NCBI RefSeq assembly: GCF_008124885.1
Contig: NZ_VNHX01000007.1
Coordinates: 62,001 to 126,000, forward strand
Direction: 5' to 3'
Length of the DNA stretch: 64,000 nucleotides
Source of the DNA: Sphingobacterium allocomposti
GTDB lineage: Bacteria > Bacteroidota > Bacteroidia > Sphingobacteriales > Sphingobacteriaceae
Shown here: piece after piece, positions 9,266-17,013 of the stretch
Layout of the letters: each line of letters begins with the position of its first letter
Position numbering within the stretch: the stretch's first letter is position 1
Notes under the pieces: generated by a model
Seen by the model: only the letters and a program-made list of their open reading frames with translations
Databases searched by the model: none
What the model was told of the DNA's origin: nothing
Position numbers and translations under genes: made by a program

Positions 9266-11386
9266 CTAATTCAGCGCCAGGATAATTGGCGTTCCCACTT
9301 TTAATTTAGTTCCCGCGACCAGTGATTGGCTGACCACCTTCCCGTAGCCCGAAACCCTGGTCTTGAAACCTGCATTCTCCATCGTGAACACAGCATCTGA
9401 AAGGCCCATCCCTATCACATTGGGAACGACACCTTCTTTCACCTGCACTTCAACAAAAGGCCCCTGCTTTGCCGAGGAATCTGTCGCCTGCGCGAGCATA
9501 TTCCAATTGGTAGGGTTAAACCCTAAAGCCCGGTATACGGCTTCCGAAGCCTCCTTGGATCCATTCAACGTAAGCGGCACCTTGGCACCCGACACATTCA
9601 CTTTCCGGCTTGCCAACGTACCGTGCAGTGAGAGGTCGTTTGCATAAACCATATCCGCGAGCTCTTTGAATACCGGTCCGGCAATCGCCCCGCCGTAATA
9701 GCCTTTACGCGGGTTGCGGATCACGACAATCATCGAATATTTTGGGTTCTCCGCGGGGAAATAACCCGCAAACGACGATTGATAACGACGGGCCCCATAA
9801 CCTCTGGCGCCGTCATTCATCTGCGCCGTTCCGGTCTTACCGGCCGAAGTATACAAGGGCGAACGCAAACGCTTTCCTGTCCCTTCAATCATAACCCCTT
9901 CCAACATTTTCTTAGCCTTGCGGATAGCCTCCGCCGAAGCTATCTGCTTATTGATAACTTTAGCCTCAAACTTTTCCACTGTATTCCCCAGATGCCTGAT
10001 CTCCTTTACAAAAAGCGGCGCAACAAGCTTACCATCGTTGGCCACGGCGTTATAAAACGCCAACATCTGCAGCGGCGTCAGCCGAAGCTCATACCCGTAC
10101 GCCATCTGCACCAAAGAGAGCTTGCTCCACGTCCGGCTTTCGGGCGTTTTCACCCAGGGCTTCACCTCTCCGGGAATCTGTAGCCCCAAAGCCTGGCCCA
10201 ATCCAAATTGATGGAGTTTCGATGTGTACCTCGCCGGCTTGTCCCCATAGTGCATATTCACAAGCTTAGCAATACCAACGTTCGACGACTCCTCAAACGC
10301 CTCCTTAACCGTCACTATCGACTTTTTAGGCGCATGCGAATCCTTAATGGTATGCGAGGGCACCTTATACGTACCATTGCCGATATCAACTGTCGTCGAC
10401 GTATCCACTAACTTATCATCCAGCAGCGCAAGATAACTGGCAAGCTTAAACGTCGAACCCGGGTCGGCACCCTGCGCTATCGCATAGTTATACTTCTCCC
10501 GGAAAACACCTTCGCTATCCCGGGTAAAGTTTGCTATTGCCCGAACCTCGCCCGTTTTCACTTCCATTAAAATGACGCAGCCATTATCCGCATCACTCGC
10601 TATCAGCTGCTTCTCTAACGCGCGCTGAGCCATATCCTGCATGTTCACGTCCAGCGTCGAGATGATATCCGACCCATCCACAGGAGCAACCTCTACCTCG
10701 CGGTTTACAGGCACCCACACACCACCGGCAATCCGCTGCATCATCTGCGAACCGCTCGTTCCGTCTATATAAGATCCATAGGCACCTTCCAATCCCACCA
10801 GAACCGTGTCCCCTTTCGTATTTTTATAACCTATCGTTCTTGCCGCCAGATTCGTGAATGGCAATATGCGTTTATTCTCGCGCACCGTCACCAAGCTGGT
10901 AGGATATCGCTTTTTTCCTTCCTTAAAAGAATGGAACAAAGGAAACGTTTTGATCAGCTTCAGATCCTGATGCGAAACATTCCGTTTTATCAAAACATAC
11001 CGTTGACGCTTTGCACGTGCATTCTTTAACATGACCAGGTATTGCCTCGTCGACTTATCTTTGAAGTGGGCAGCTAGATGATTGGCCAACGAATCCACTT
11101 TGGAGTTAAACACGTCGTCCGCCTCCACAGGAATAGACATCGCGTCGAAACGCAACTCATACTCCGGCACCGAAGTCGCCAGCAGGCTTCCGTCGTTTGA
11201 ATATATATTCCCCCGCGCCGCCTCGATCACACGCTCGCGGATTGTCAGACTATCCACCATCGCCCGCCACTCGCCACCATCCACGTACTGCAGGTGCAAC
11301 AGCTTACCAAAAACCAACAATGCCCCAAACACCATTAGCCCGAACGCTAGGTACACCCGTATAAGTATAGACTTCCTAATATTCAT
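9266..11386 (-). CDS. ftsI: Division-specific penicillin-binding protein (FtsI/PBP3-like transpeptidase with PASTA domain)
   Basis: Class B penicillin-binding protein that crosslinks septal peptidoglycan, partner of FtsW. The 706-residue protein has one N-terminal membrane anchor (about residues 8-28), a dimerisation/pedestal domain, and a transpeptidase domain with the three active-site motifs S311-TFK, SSN at 367-369 and K517-TGT. A C-terminal PASTA domain (about 640-706, starting VPNVIGMGLSDAV) makes it resemble Gram-positive SpoVD/PBP2x more than E. coli FtsI. It lies between the FtsL-like gene and murE. Confidence 0.95.
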   Translation of the reverse strand: MNIRKSILIRVYLAFGLMVFGALLVFGKLLHLQYVDGGEWRAMVDSLTIRERVIEAARGNIYSNDGSLLATSVPEYELRFDAMSIPVEADDVFNSKVDSLANHLAAHFKDKSTRQYLVMLKNARAKRQRYVLIKRNVSHQDLKLIKTFPLFHSFKEGKKRYPTSLVTVRENKRILPFTNLAARTIGYKNTKGDTVLVGLEGAYGSYIDGTSGSQMMQRIAGGVWVPVNREVEVAPVDGSDIISTLDVNMQDMAQRALEKQLIASDADNGCVILMEVKTGEVRAIANFTRDSEGVFREKYNYAIAQGADPGSTFKLASYLALLDDKLVDTSTTVDIGNGTYKVPSHTIKDSHAPKKSIVTVKEAFEESSNVGIAKLVNMHYGDKPARYTSKLHQFGLGQALGLQIPGEVKPWVKTPESRTWSKLSLVQMAYGYELRLTPLQMLAFYNAVANDGKLVAPLFVKEIRHLGNTVEKFEAKVINKQIASAEAIRKAKKMLEGVMIEGTGKRLRSPLYTSAGKTGTAQMNDGARGYGARRYQSSFAGYFPAENPKYSMIVVIRNPRKGYYGGAIAGPVFKELADMVYANDLSLHGTLASRKVNVSGAKVPLTLNGSKEASEAVYRALGFNPTNWNMLAQATDSSAKQGPFVEVQVKEGVVPNVIGMGLSDAVFTMENAGFKTRVSGYGKVVSQSLVAGTKLKVGTPIILALN

Positions 11387-11408
11387 ATGCTATGTGTTTA
11401 TTCGCACA

Positions 11409-11816
11409 TCAATCCTCTTGTTTAACTACCTCAACCTTAATCGGAGGCTCCGTACGCTCCTTCAAACCCAATGTGTCCGCGCGTTTAGCTATCTCCGTCT
11501 GCGTAGTAAGCTTCATCAACTCGGCCGAAAGCGATTTATAATCCCAACTCAATTCTTTGACATCACGCCCCAGCCGGTCAATATCCCGCACTGTCCTTTC
11601 CGCCAGATGCCTATTGGAAATATACAACAGCCCCAGCAGCGCTATAAAAGCCGCAAAAGGAAGATTCCGTGCCACCAGATAACTTGACAACCGCCGCCCG
11701 GAAAAAAATGAACGCAAAAAGTGCTGAGTCTCCTCAACCTTCTCCTCCACCGATTCATTCATCTTTTCCTGAATCTCCTCGCTTAACTCCTTATTTTTAA
11801 TCGTATTTCTCGACAT
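11409..11816 (-). CDS. ftsL: FtsL-like division protein
   Basis: A 135-residue bitopic protein with a charged, glutamate-rich N-terminal tail, one membrane segment at about residues 47-65 (LPFAAFIALLGLLYISN) and a C-terminal helical stretch likely to form a coiled coil. This topology and the position between rsmH and ftsI identify it as the FtsL equivalent, expected to work with FtsB and FtsQ. I place the start at the ATG at 11816 (MSRNTIKN), 10 bases after the rsmH stop; a longer version beginning at 11861 would overlap rsmH and add 15 residues. Sequence identity among FtsL proteins is very low, so the name rests on context. Confidence 0.8.
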   Translation of the reverse strand: MSRNTIKNKELSEEIQEKMNESVEEKVEETQHFLRSFFSGRRLSSYLVARNLPFAAFIALLGLLYISNRHLAERTVRDIDRLGRDVKELSWDYKSLSAELMKLTTQTEIAKRADTLGLKERTEPPIKVEVVKQED

Positions 11817-11826
11817 CACTAAAAAA

Positions 11827-12741
11827 TTAAGCTTCCCGCTCAGCCACGCGCAGCTTCGCACTGCGGGCCCTATTGTTTAACTCCAGTTCAGCGGCACCGG
11901 CCGTGATCGCTTTCCGGCTAACCACCCGAAATGGCTTTATCTCATTCCCGAAGAAGTCCTTCTCCACCTCTCCTCTAAATTTTCCTTTTTGCATGAAGTT
12001 CTTAACCAGCCGATCCTCCAGCGAGTGATACGACATCACCACCAATCTCCCTCCTGGCTTTAGAACCGATACCGTCTGCTCCAAAAACTCCTGCAGCACG
12101 TCCAGCTCCTTATTCACCTCAATCCGCAACGCCTGAAACACCTGGGCATGATACTTATGCTCCTTCGCCCGGGGCACCAATGGCTTAATCACCTCTTTCA
12201 GATCCGACACCGTCTCAATACCCCCATTCAGGCGGGCCGTAACGATGGTTTTCGATAACGTCCGGGCATTCTGAATCTCCCCATACATCCCGAAAACCCT
12301 ATGCAACTCCGCCTCGGGGTACGTTTGCAACACCATCTTCGCGTCGAGTTCGGAAACCTTATCCATCCGCATATCCAGATCAGCATCATAGCGAATGGAA
12401 AAACCACGATCGGGAGAATCAAACTGATGCGAAGAAACACCCAAATCTGCCAAAATACCATCAACCTCCTTCACCCCCAACAAACGCAGATTGTTTTTCA
12501 GAAACCTGAAATTATGGTGCACCAACGTAAACCGGGGATCATCAATAGCGTTATGGATAGCATCAGGATCCTGATCAAATGCAATCAGCCTACCGCCGTC
12601 GCCCAGCCGCTGTAATATCGCTCTCGAATGTCCGCCACCACCAAAAGTCACATCAACATACACGCCATCCGGCTTAATAGCAAGCGCATCCATACACTCC
12701 TGCAACATAACAGGCACATGATAACCCATCGAATTAGCCAT
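11827..12741 (-). CDS. rsmH: 16S rRNA (cytosine1402-N4)-methyltransferase RsmH
   Basis: Methylates N4 of C1402 in the 16S rRNA P site using S-adenosylmethionine; also called MraW. The sequence shows YHVPVMLQECMDAL, the SAM-binding FGGGGHSRAIL, FDQDPDA, ADLGVSSHQFD and SYHSLEDRLVK, all RsmH signatures. The ATG at 12741 (MANSMGYHVP, 304 residues) overlaps the mraZ stop by 8 bases and has GGAGG about 5 bases upstream, so it is preferred over the in-frame ATG at 12768. Confidence 0.96.
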   Translation of the reverse strand: MANSMGYHVPVMLQECMDALAIKPDGVYVDVTFGGGGHSRAILQRLGDGGRLIAFDQDPDAIHNAIDDPRFTLVHHNFRFLKNNLRLLGVKEVDGILADLGVSSHQFDSPDRGFSIRYDADLDMRMDKVSELDAKMVLQTYPEAELHRVFGMYGEIQNARTLSKTIVTARLNGGIETVSDLKEVIKPLVPRAKEHKYHAQVFQALRIEVNKELDVLQEFLEQTVSVLKPGGRLVVMSYHSLEDRLVKNFMQKGKFRGEVEKDFFGNEIKPFRVVSRKAITAGAAELELNNRARSAKLRVAEREA

Positions 12742-13207
12742 CCAAACCTCCTTCCATATCAAATCCACCCATTACCTGTTCTGCCAGATCGGAAAAATCC
12801 TCCTCCGACAATGCCACCATCTGCTCTTCGTATTTCGGCTTCGACCAAACCTCTATCTTCTCCAGATTACACGCCAACACAAGCTCCGATCCAATCTCGG
12901 CATACTCCAGCAAACTCTTAGGTAGCAGCACCCGTCCCGCCGAATCGAGCATCAACTCTGTCGCCCCGCTCATAAACTTCCGCACAAACTCTCTGTTTTT
13001 GGTCTGAAACTGATTCAGCCGCGAAAGCTGCTTCAGAATCTTGTTCCATTCCGTACGTGTATAAATAACCAAATTTCTCTCGAAGCCACGGTTCACAACA
13101 AGCCCTTCACGCTCAACATCAGGCAGCTGCCTCTTGAGCCCGGCAGGAACAACCATCCTGCCTTTCGTGTCCAACTTGCATTCGTATTCTCCGATTAAAA
13201 AGTTCAT
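12734..13207 (-). CDS. mraZ: Transcriptional regulator MraZ
   Basis: First gene of the dcw cluster and, in E. coli, the DNA-binding repressor of its own operon. The 157-residue protein contains two SpoVT/AbrB-like half-domains (about residues 5-55 and 80-130) with the MraZ features YECKLDTKGRMVVPAGLK and LDSAGRVLLP. MraZ forms ring-shaped oligomers that bind TGGGN repeats spaced ten bases apart; such repeats lie 37-61 bases upstream of the start here, supporting autoregulation. Confidence 0.96.
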   Translation of the reverse strand: MNFLIGEYECKLDTKGRMVVPAGLKRQLPDVEREGLVVNRGFERNLVIYTRTEWNKILKQLSRLNQFQTKNREFVRKFMSGATELMLDSAGRVLLPKSLLEYAEIGSELVLACNLEKIEVWSKPKYEEQMVALSEEDFSDLAEQVMGGFDMEGGLDG

Positions 13208-13707
13208 TAGTCTATAAGCCTAACCTAAAATTAATGTAAAAGTATACACTTTCTCCCACTTTCTCCCACAATTTAACACAAAAAAGTTTTCCACAACACC
13301 CAAATACCTAGCCAACCGGCACAATACACCGTAAATATTTAATAAACAACCACTTGAATACATCAAGCAAGCTTTTCCCGCGACGGCAGGCAAAAATCCA
13401 TGCCACCCCAAAAGAAATCTTCCTTGGGTCGTGCAAAAGCATTCCTGACACATTTTAACACATTTTCAACGACGATGTGGGAGAAAGTGGTAGAACAAGA
13501 CAACAGTGACGCATCGCATTCTAGTCGCACACTTTTTCGTTATTCTGACGGAAATCCGATATTTTTGCTTTCAATCGTCAGCACCTGCTTGTTAAGGTCC
13601 AGGAAGCAACCGGTCCTATATGTGTATCGGTGTCCGTTCCCTATCAGCCAGGCGACAGGCCTGCAGGGGCATTAGTTCAAGTTTTAATTTTTATTTCACT
13701 ATAGGAA
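13208..13707. other. Divergent intergenic region mraZ-aspS
   Basis: 500 bases between divergent mraZ and aspS. Apart from the mraZ promoter with its boxes, it holds a second MraZ-box pair on the plus strand (TGGGA-GAAAG-TGGTA at 13478-13492), about 215 bases before aspS. The last 50 bases before aspS are AT-rich with a TAATTTTT that could be part of its promoter. I see no convincing small gene here. Confidence 0.7.
13237..13271 (-). promoter_or_regulatory. mra/dcw promoter with tandem MraZ boxes
   Basis: On the minus strand, two perfect copies of the ten-base unit TGGGAGAAAG (TGGGA at 13268-13264 and 13258-13254) are followed by a degenerate third (TGTAT, 13248-13244). This matches the known MraZ operator of TGGGN repeats with five-base spacers. 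A TTG at 13271-13269 and a TACTTTTA at 13244-13237 resemble the Bacteroidota -33/-7 elements, with the boxes between them; the spacing of 24 is slightly long, so the exact promoter is less sure than the boxes. Confidence 0.8.
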
Positions 13708-15471
13708 ATGTACAGAAGTCATAATTGCGGAGAGTTACGCGCGACACACGTTAACGAGGTAGTCACCCTTGCCGGATGGGTACAGAAATCACGGGATAAA
13801 GGTTTCATGGTTTGGGTGGATTTACGGGATCGCTACGGAGTTACGCAATTGATATTTGATGAAGCACGCTCGGAAGCGTCGTTAATGCAGTTAGCACGAT
13901 CGCTGGGGCGCGAATTTGTCGTCCAGGTAAAAGGCACGGTCATCGAACGGGAATCGAAAAACAAAAACATACCGACTGGCGACATCGAGGTTCTGGTCAA
14001 CGAGTTAACCATCCTGAACAAAGCCCAGGTCCCCCCTTTCACCATTGAGGACGAAACAGACGGGGGCGAAGACATCCGCATGAAACACCGGTACCTTGAC
14101 ATACGGCGGAACCCTGTTAAAAACAACCTGTTGTTCCGTCATAAGGTAGCTCAGGAAGTCCGCAATTATCTATCCAACCTCGATTTTTGCGAGGTCGAAA
14201 CACCTTATCTGATCAAGTCCACTCCGGAAGGTGCCCGCGACTTTATTGTACCGTCACGGATGAATCCGGGCCAGTTTTACGCCCTGCCGCAGTCTCCTCA
14301 AACGTTCAAACAACTGTTGATGGTAGCGGGAATGGACAGGTATTTTCAGATCGTGAAATGCTTCCGCGACGAGGATTTACGGGCAGACCGCCAGCCGGAG
14401 TTTACACAGGTCGACTGCGAAATGTCCTTTATTGAACAAGAAGACATTTTGAACGTTTTCGAAGGATTAACGCGTCACCTACTGAAAACGATCCATAATA
14501 TCGACATTGAAAAGTTCCCACGCATGACATTTGAGGAAGCCATGCGCCGATACGGAAATGATAAACCGGACATCCGTTTTGGCATGGAGTTCGGCGAACT
14601 CAACGCCGTTGCACAGCACAAAGCCTTTTCCGTGTTCAACACAGCGGAACTCGTCGTGGGCATTGCTGTACCGGGAGGAGCTTCGTATACGCGGAAACAG
14701 ATCGACGAATTAATAGAGTGGGTTAAACGTCCGCAGGTAGGGGCCTCGGGTATGGTGTACTGCAAGTGTGAGCCGGACGGAACGTTTAAGTCGTCTGTCG
14801 ACAAGTTCTACGATCAGGCTGACCTTGCCCAGTGGGCAGAAGCCACCGGCGCACAGGCCGGCGACCTCATACTGGTGCTCTCCGGACCGGCAGACAAGAC
14901 GCGTAGCCAGCTCAGCGCGCTCCGTATGGAGCTCGGCAACCGGCTGGGATTACGGAAGCCGGACGAATTTGCTCCACTGTGGGTAGTCGATTTCCCGCTT
15001 CTGGAATGGGACGAAGAGACCGGACGTTACCACGCCATGCATCACCCGTTCACTTCGCCGAAGAAAGAAGACATGCACCTGCTGGATACCGATCCGGGGA
15101 AAGTGCGTGCCAATGCCTACGACTTGGTCTTAAACGGAAATGAAATCGGAGGCGGTTCTATACGTATTCATGACAAGGAAACACAAGCCCTGATGTTTAA
15201 ACACCTCGGATTTACGCAGGAGCAGGCGCAAGAGCAATTCGGCTTTCTGATGAATGCTTTTCAATACGGTGCTCCGCCGCACGGGGGGCTGGCATTTGGC
15301 CTTGACCGTCTAGTGGCCATTTTAGGTGGGCAGGAAACCATCCGCGACTTTATCGCCTTCCCAAAAAACAATGCGGGACGCGACGTCATGATCGACGCCC
15401 CCGCCCGGGTCGACGCAGCACAGCTGGAAGAGTTGAGCCTTGCCTTAGCACTGCAGGAAAAAACGCAGTAG
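13708..15471 (+). CDS. aspS: Aspartyl-tRNA synthetase
   Basis: Class II aminoacyl-tRNA synthetase charging tRNA-Asp. The 587-residue protein has the N-terminal OB-fold anticodon-binding domain ([23 protein letters not shown]), the class II motif 2 ([18 protein letters not shown]), the bacterial GAD insert (about residues 300-420) and motif 3 ([12 protein letters not shown]). Length fits the bacterial type. It is transcribed divergently from the dcw operon and ends in its own terminator, so it is probably monocistronic. Confidence 0.97.
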   Translation: MYRSHNCGELRATHVNEVVTLAGWVQKSRDKGFMVWVDLRDRYGVTQLIFDEARSEASLMQLARSLGREFVVQVKGTVIERESKNKNIPTGDIEVLVNELTILNKAQVPPFTIEDETDGGEDIRMKHRYLDIRRNPVKNNLLFRHKVAQEVRNYLSNLDFCEVETPYLIKSTPEGARDFIVPSRMNPGQFYALPQSPQTFKQLLMVAGMDRYFQIVKCFRDEDLRADRQPEFTQVDCEMSFIEQEDILNVFEGLTRHLLKTIHNIDIEKFPRMTFEEAMRRYGNDKPDIRFGMEFGELNAVAQHKAFSVFNTAELVVGIAVPGGASYTRKQIDELIEWVKRPQVGASGMVYCKCEPDGTFKSSVDKFYDQADLAQWAEATGAQAGDLILVLSGPADKTRSQLSALRMELGNRLGLRKPDEFAPLWVVDFPLLEWDEETGRYHAMHHPFTSPKKEDMHLLDTDPGKVRANAYDLVLNGNEIGGGSIRIHDKETQALMFKHLGFTQEQAQEQFGFLMNAFQYGAPPHGGLAFGLDRLVAILGGQETIRDFIAFPKNNAGRDVMIDAPARVDAAQLEELSLALALQEKTQ

Positions 15472-15495
15472 AACAGCGTATAGCATGACACAACA

Positions 15496-15530
15496 AAAAC
15501 TCCGGCCCCACACCTGCGCCGGAGTTTTTT
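15496..15530 (+). terminator. Rho-independent terminator of aspS
   Basis: Eleven-base stem AAAACTCCGGC / GCCGGAGTTTT around an 11-base loop, followed by a T run, 25 bases after the aspS stop. Confidence 0.9.
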
Positions 15531-15620
15531 ACATCCGTCCGAAGAGCCGCCGAAACAAAAAAAGAGCCCTCGTGGGTGGCAGACCTTGTTAATCTTTTAG
15601 AAAAAGATTAGCTTTACCAC

Positions 15621-17009
15621 ATGGGAGAGCATGTTGCCGAGAAGTTTTTAAAAGATAGCGCAGTAAAGTCCTTCGACCTGCGCCACCGGGAAATTGTCAA
15701 CACCAATATAGGCAAGTACAATCTCGCTTTTGAGTACGGCAAAAGCAAATTTTTTGACCTGGAAAACTCCAAAAAGAAAGCGCATCTCATCAAATGGAAG
15801 GCCATCGAAAACCTTGACCGATATCTACTCGATTTCGAAGCCAATTTTACGCGGCGGGGAGGTAAAGTAATATGGGCCAACGACGCAGAAGAAGCACGCG
15901 TGGAGATCGCACGCATACTAGAAGAGGTAGATGCTAAATCTGTTGTCAAATCAAAATCCATGGCCACGGAAGAAATTGAACTCAACCAGTTTCTCGAGAA
16001 GAAGGGCATCGAAAGCATAGAAAGTGATCTCGGCGAGTTCATCATACAACTTTTAAAGCAGAAACCCTATCATTTTGTGACACCGGCCATGCACCTCAGC
16101 CTCGAGGAAATTGCGCAGCTGTTTCACGAAAAATTCGGCACACCGTTGGACGCTACAGCTGACCAGCTGACTGTTAAAGCACGGGAGCTGCTGCGCGACA
16201 GATACGCCGCTGCCGATGTCGGGATTACCGGAGGCAATTTTATGGTCGCCGACACCGGTAGCATTGCCATAACCGAAAACGAAGGGAATGCTCGCCTGAC
16301 AACCACCTTCCCAAAGGTGCACATCGCCGTTGTAGGCCTTGAGAAAATTATTCCGAGCCTGCAGGATCTAGACTTATTCTGGCCGCTTTTAGCCTCGCAT
16401 GGCACAGGACAGAACCTAACGGTATACAACTCGATTTTAAGCGGACCCCGTCAGCCGGGCGAGACCGATGGGCCCGACCAGATGTATGTAATCATCCTGG
16501 ATAACGGACGGACAAACCTGCTCGCCCAAAAAGATCAGCGCCAGGGTCTATATTGCATCCGTTGCGGCGCGTGCCTCAACGTGTGCCCGGTATATCAGAA
16601 TATCGGCGGCCACACCTATGATACCACGTACCAAGGCCCCATCGGATCGCTCATCGCCCCCCACCTCAACGGTCTGAAGGAATTCAAACACCTTAGCTTC
16701 GCCTCTTCCCTTTGCGGGAAATGTACGGAGGTATGTCCGGTAGGAATAGACATCCAGAAAATGCTACTACTGAACCGCCGTGACAGCGTCGAACAAAATC
16801 TCTCCCCAAATAGCGAGAAAAAAGCATGGAAAGGATTCGCCTACGTCCTCCAACGTCGGAGCCTGCTCGACTTTCTGGGCGGGAAGATGAAAAACTTCTT
16901 TCTCAAAACGCTGTTTAGGAAGACTTGGGGTAAGCATCGGGAGTTACCGAAAATAGCCGACAAATCCTTTTCCAGACAATGGAAAGAACAGGAGAAGTCC
17001 GGCAAATAA
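15621..17009 (+). CDS. lutB: LutB-like iron-sulfur protein (LUD domain plus two 4Fe-4S motifs)
   Basis: LutB is the iron-sulfur subunit of the LutABC L-lactate oxidation complex. The 462-residue protein has an N-terminal LUD domain (about 60-300) and two ferredoxin-like clusters: C312-x2-C315-x2-C318-x3-C322 (CIRCGACLNVCP) and C365-x2-C368-x3-C372 (CGKCTEVCP). The C-terminal tail is basic. No lutA or lutC lies beside it, so it is an orphan here; partners may be elsewhere, and the substrate is inferred only from the family. It converges on priA with only 4 bases between stops. Confidence 0.85.
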   Translation: MGEHVAEKFLKDSAVKSFDLRHREIVNTNIGKYNLAFEYGKSKFFDLENSKKKAHLIKWKAIENLDRYLLDFEANFTRRGGKVIWANDAEEARVEIARILEEVDAKSVVKSKSMATEEIELNQFLEKKGIESIESDLGEFIIQLLKQKPYHFVTPAMHLSLEEIAQLFHEKFGTPLDATADQLTVKARELLRDRYAAADVGITGGNFMVADTGSIAITENEGNARLTTTFPKVHIAVVGLEKIIPSLQDLDLFWPLLASHGTGQNLTVYNSILSGPRQPGETDGPDQMYVIILDNGRTNLLAQKDQRQGLYCIRCGACLNVCPVYQNIGGHTYDTTYQGPIGSLIAPHLNGLKEFKHLSFASSLCGKCTEVCPVGIDIQKMLLLNRRDSVEQNLSPNSEKKAWKGFAYVLQRRSLLDFLGGKMKNFFLKTLFRKTWGKHRELPKIADKSFSRQWKEQEKSGK

Positions 17010-17013
17010 ATAC

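Noticed and set aside
13220..13453. 77-codon minus-strand open frame upstream of mraZ
   Set aside because: It runs through the mraZ promoter and MraZ boxes, has an unnatural cysteine-rich composition and no plausible start signal.
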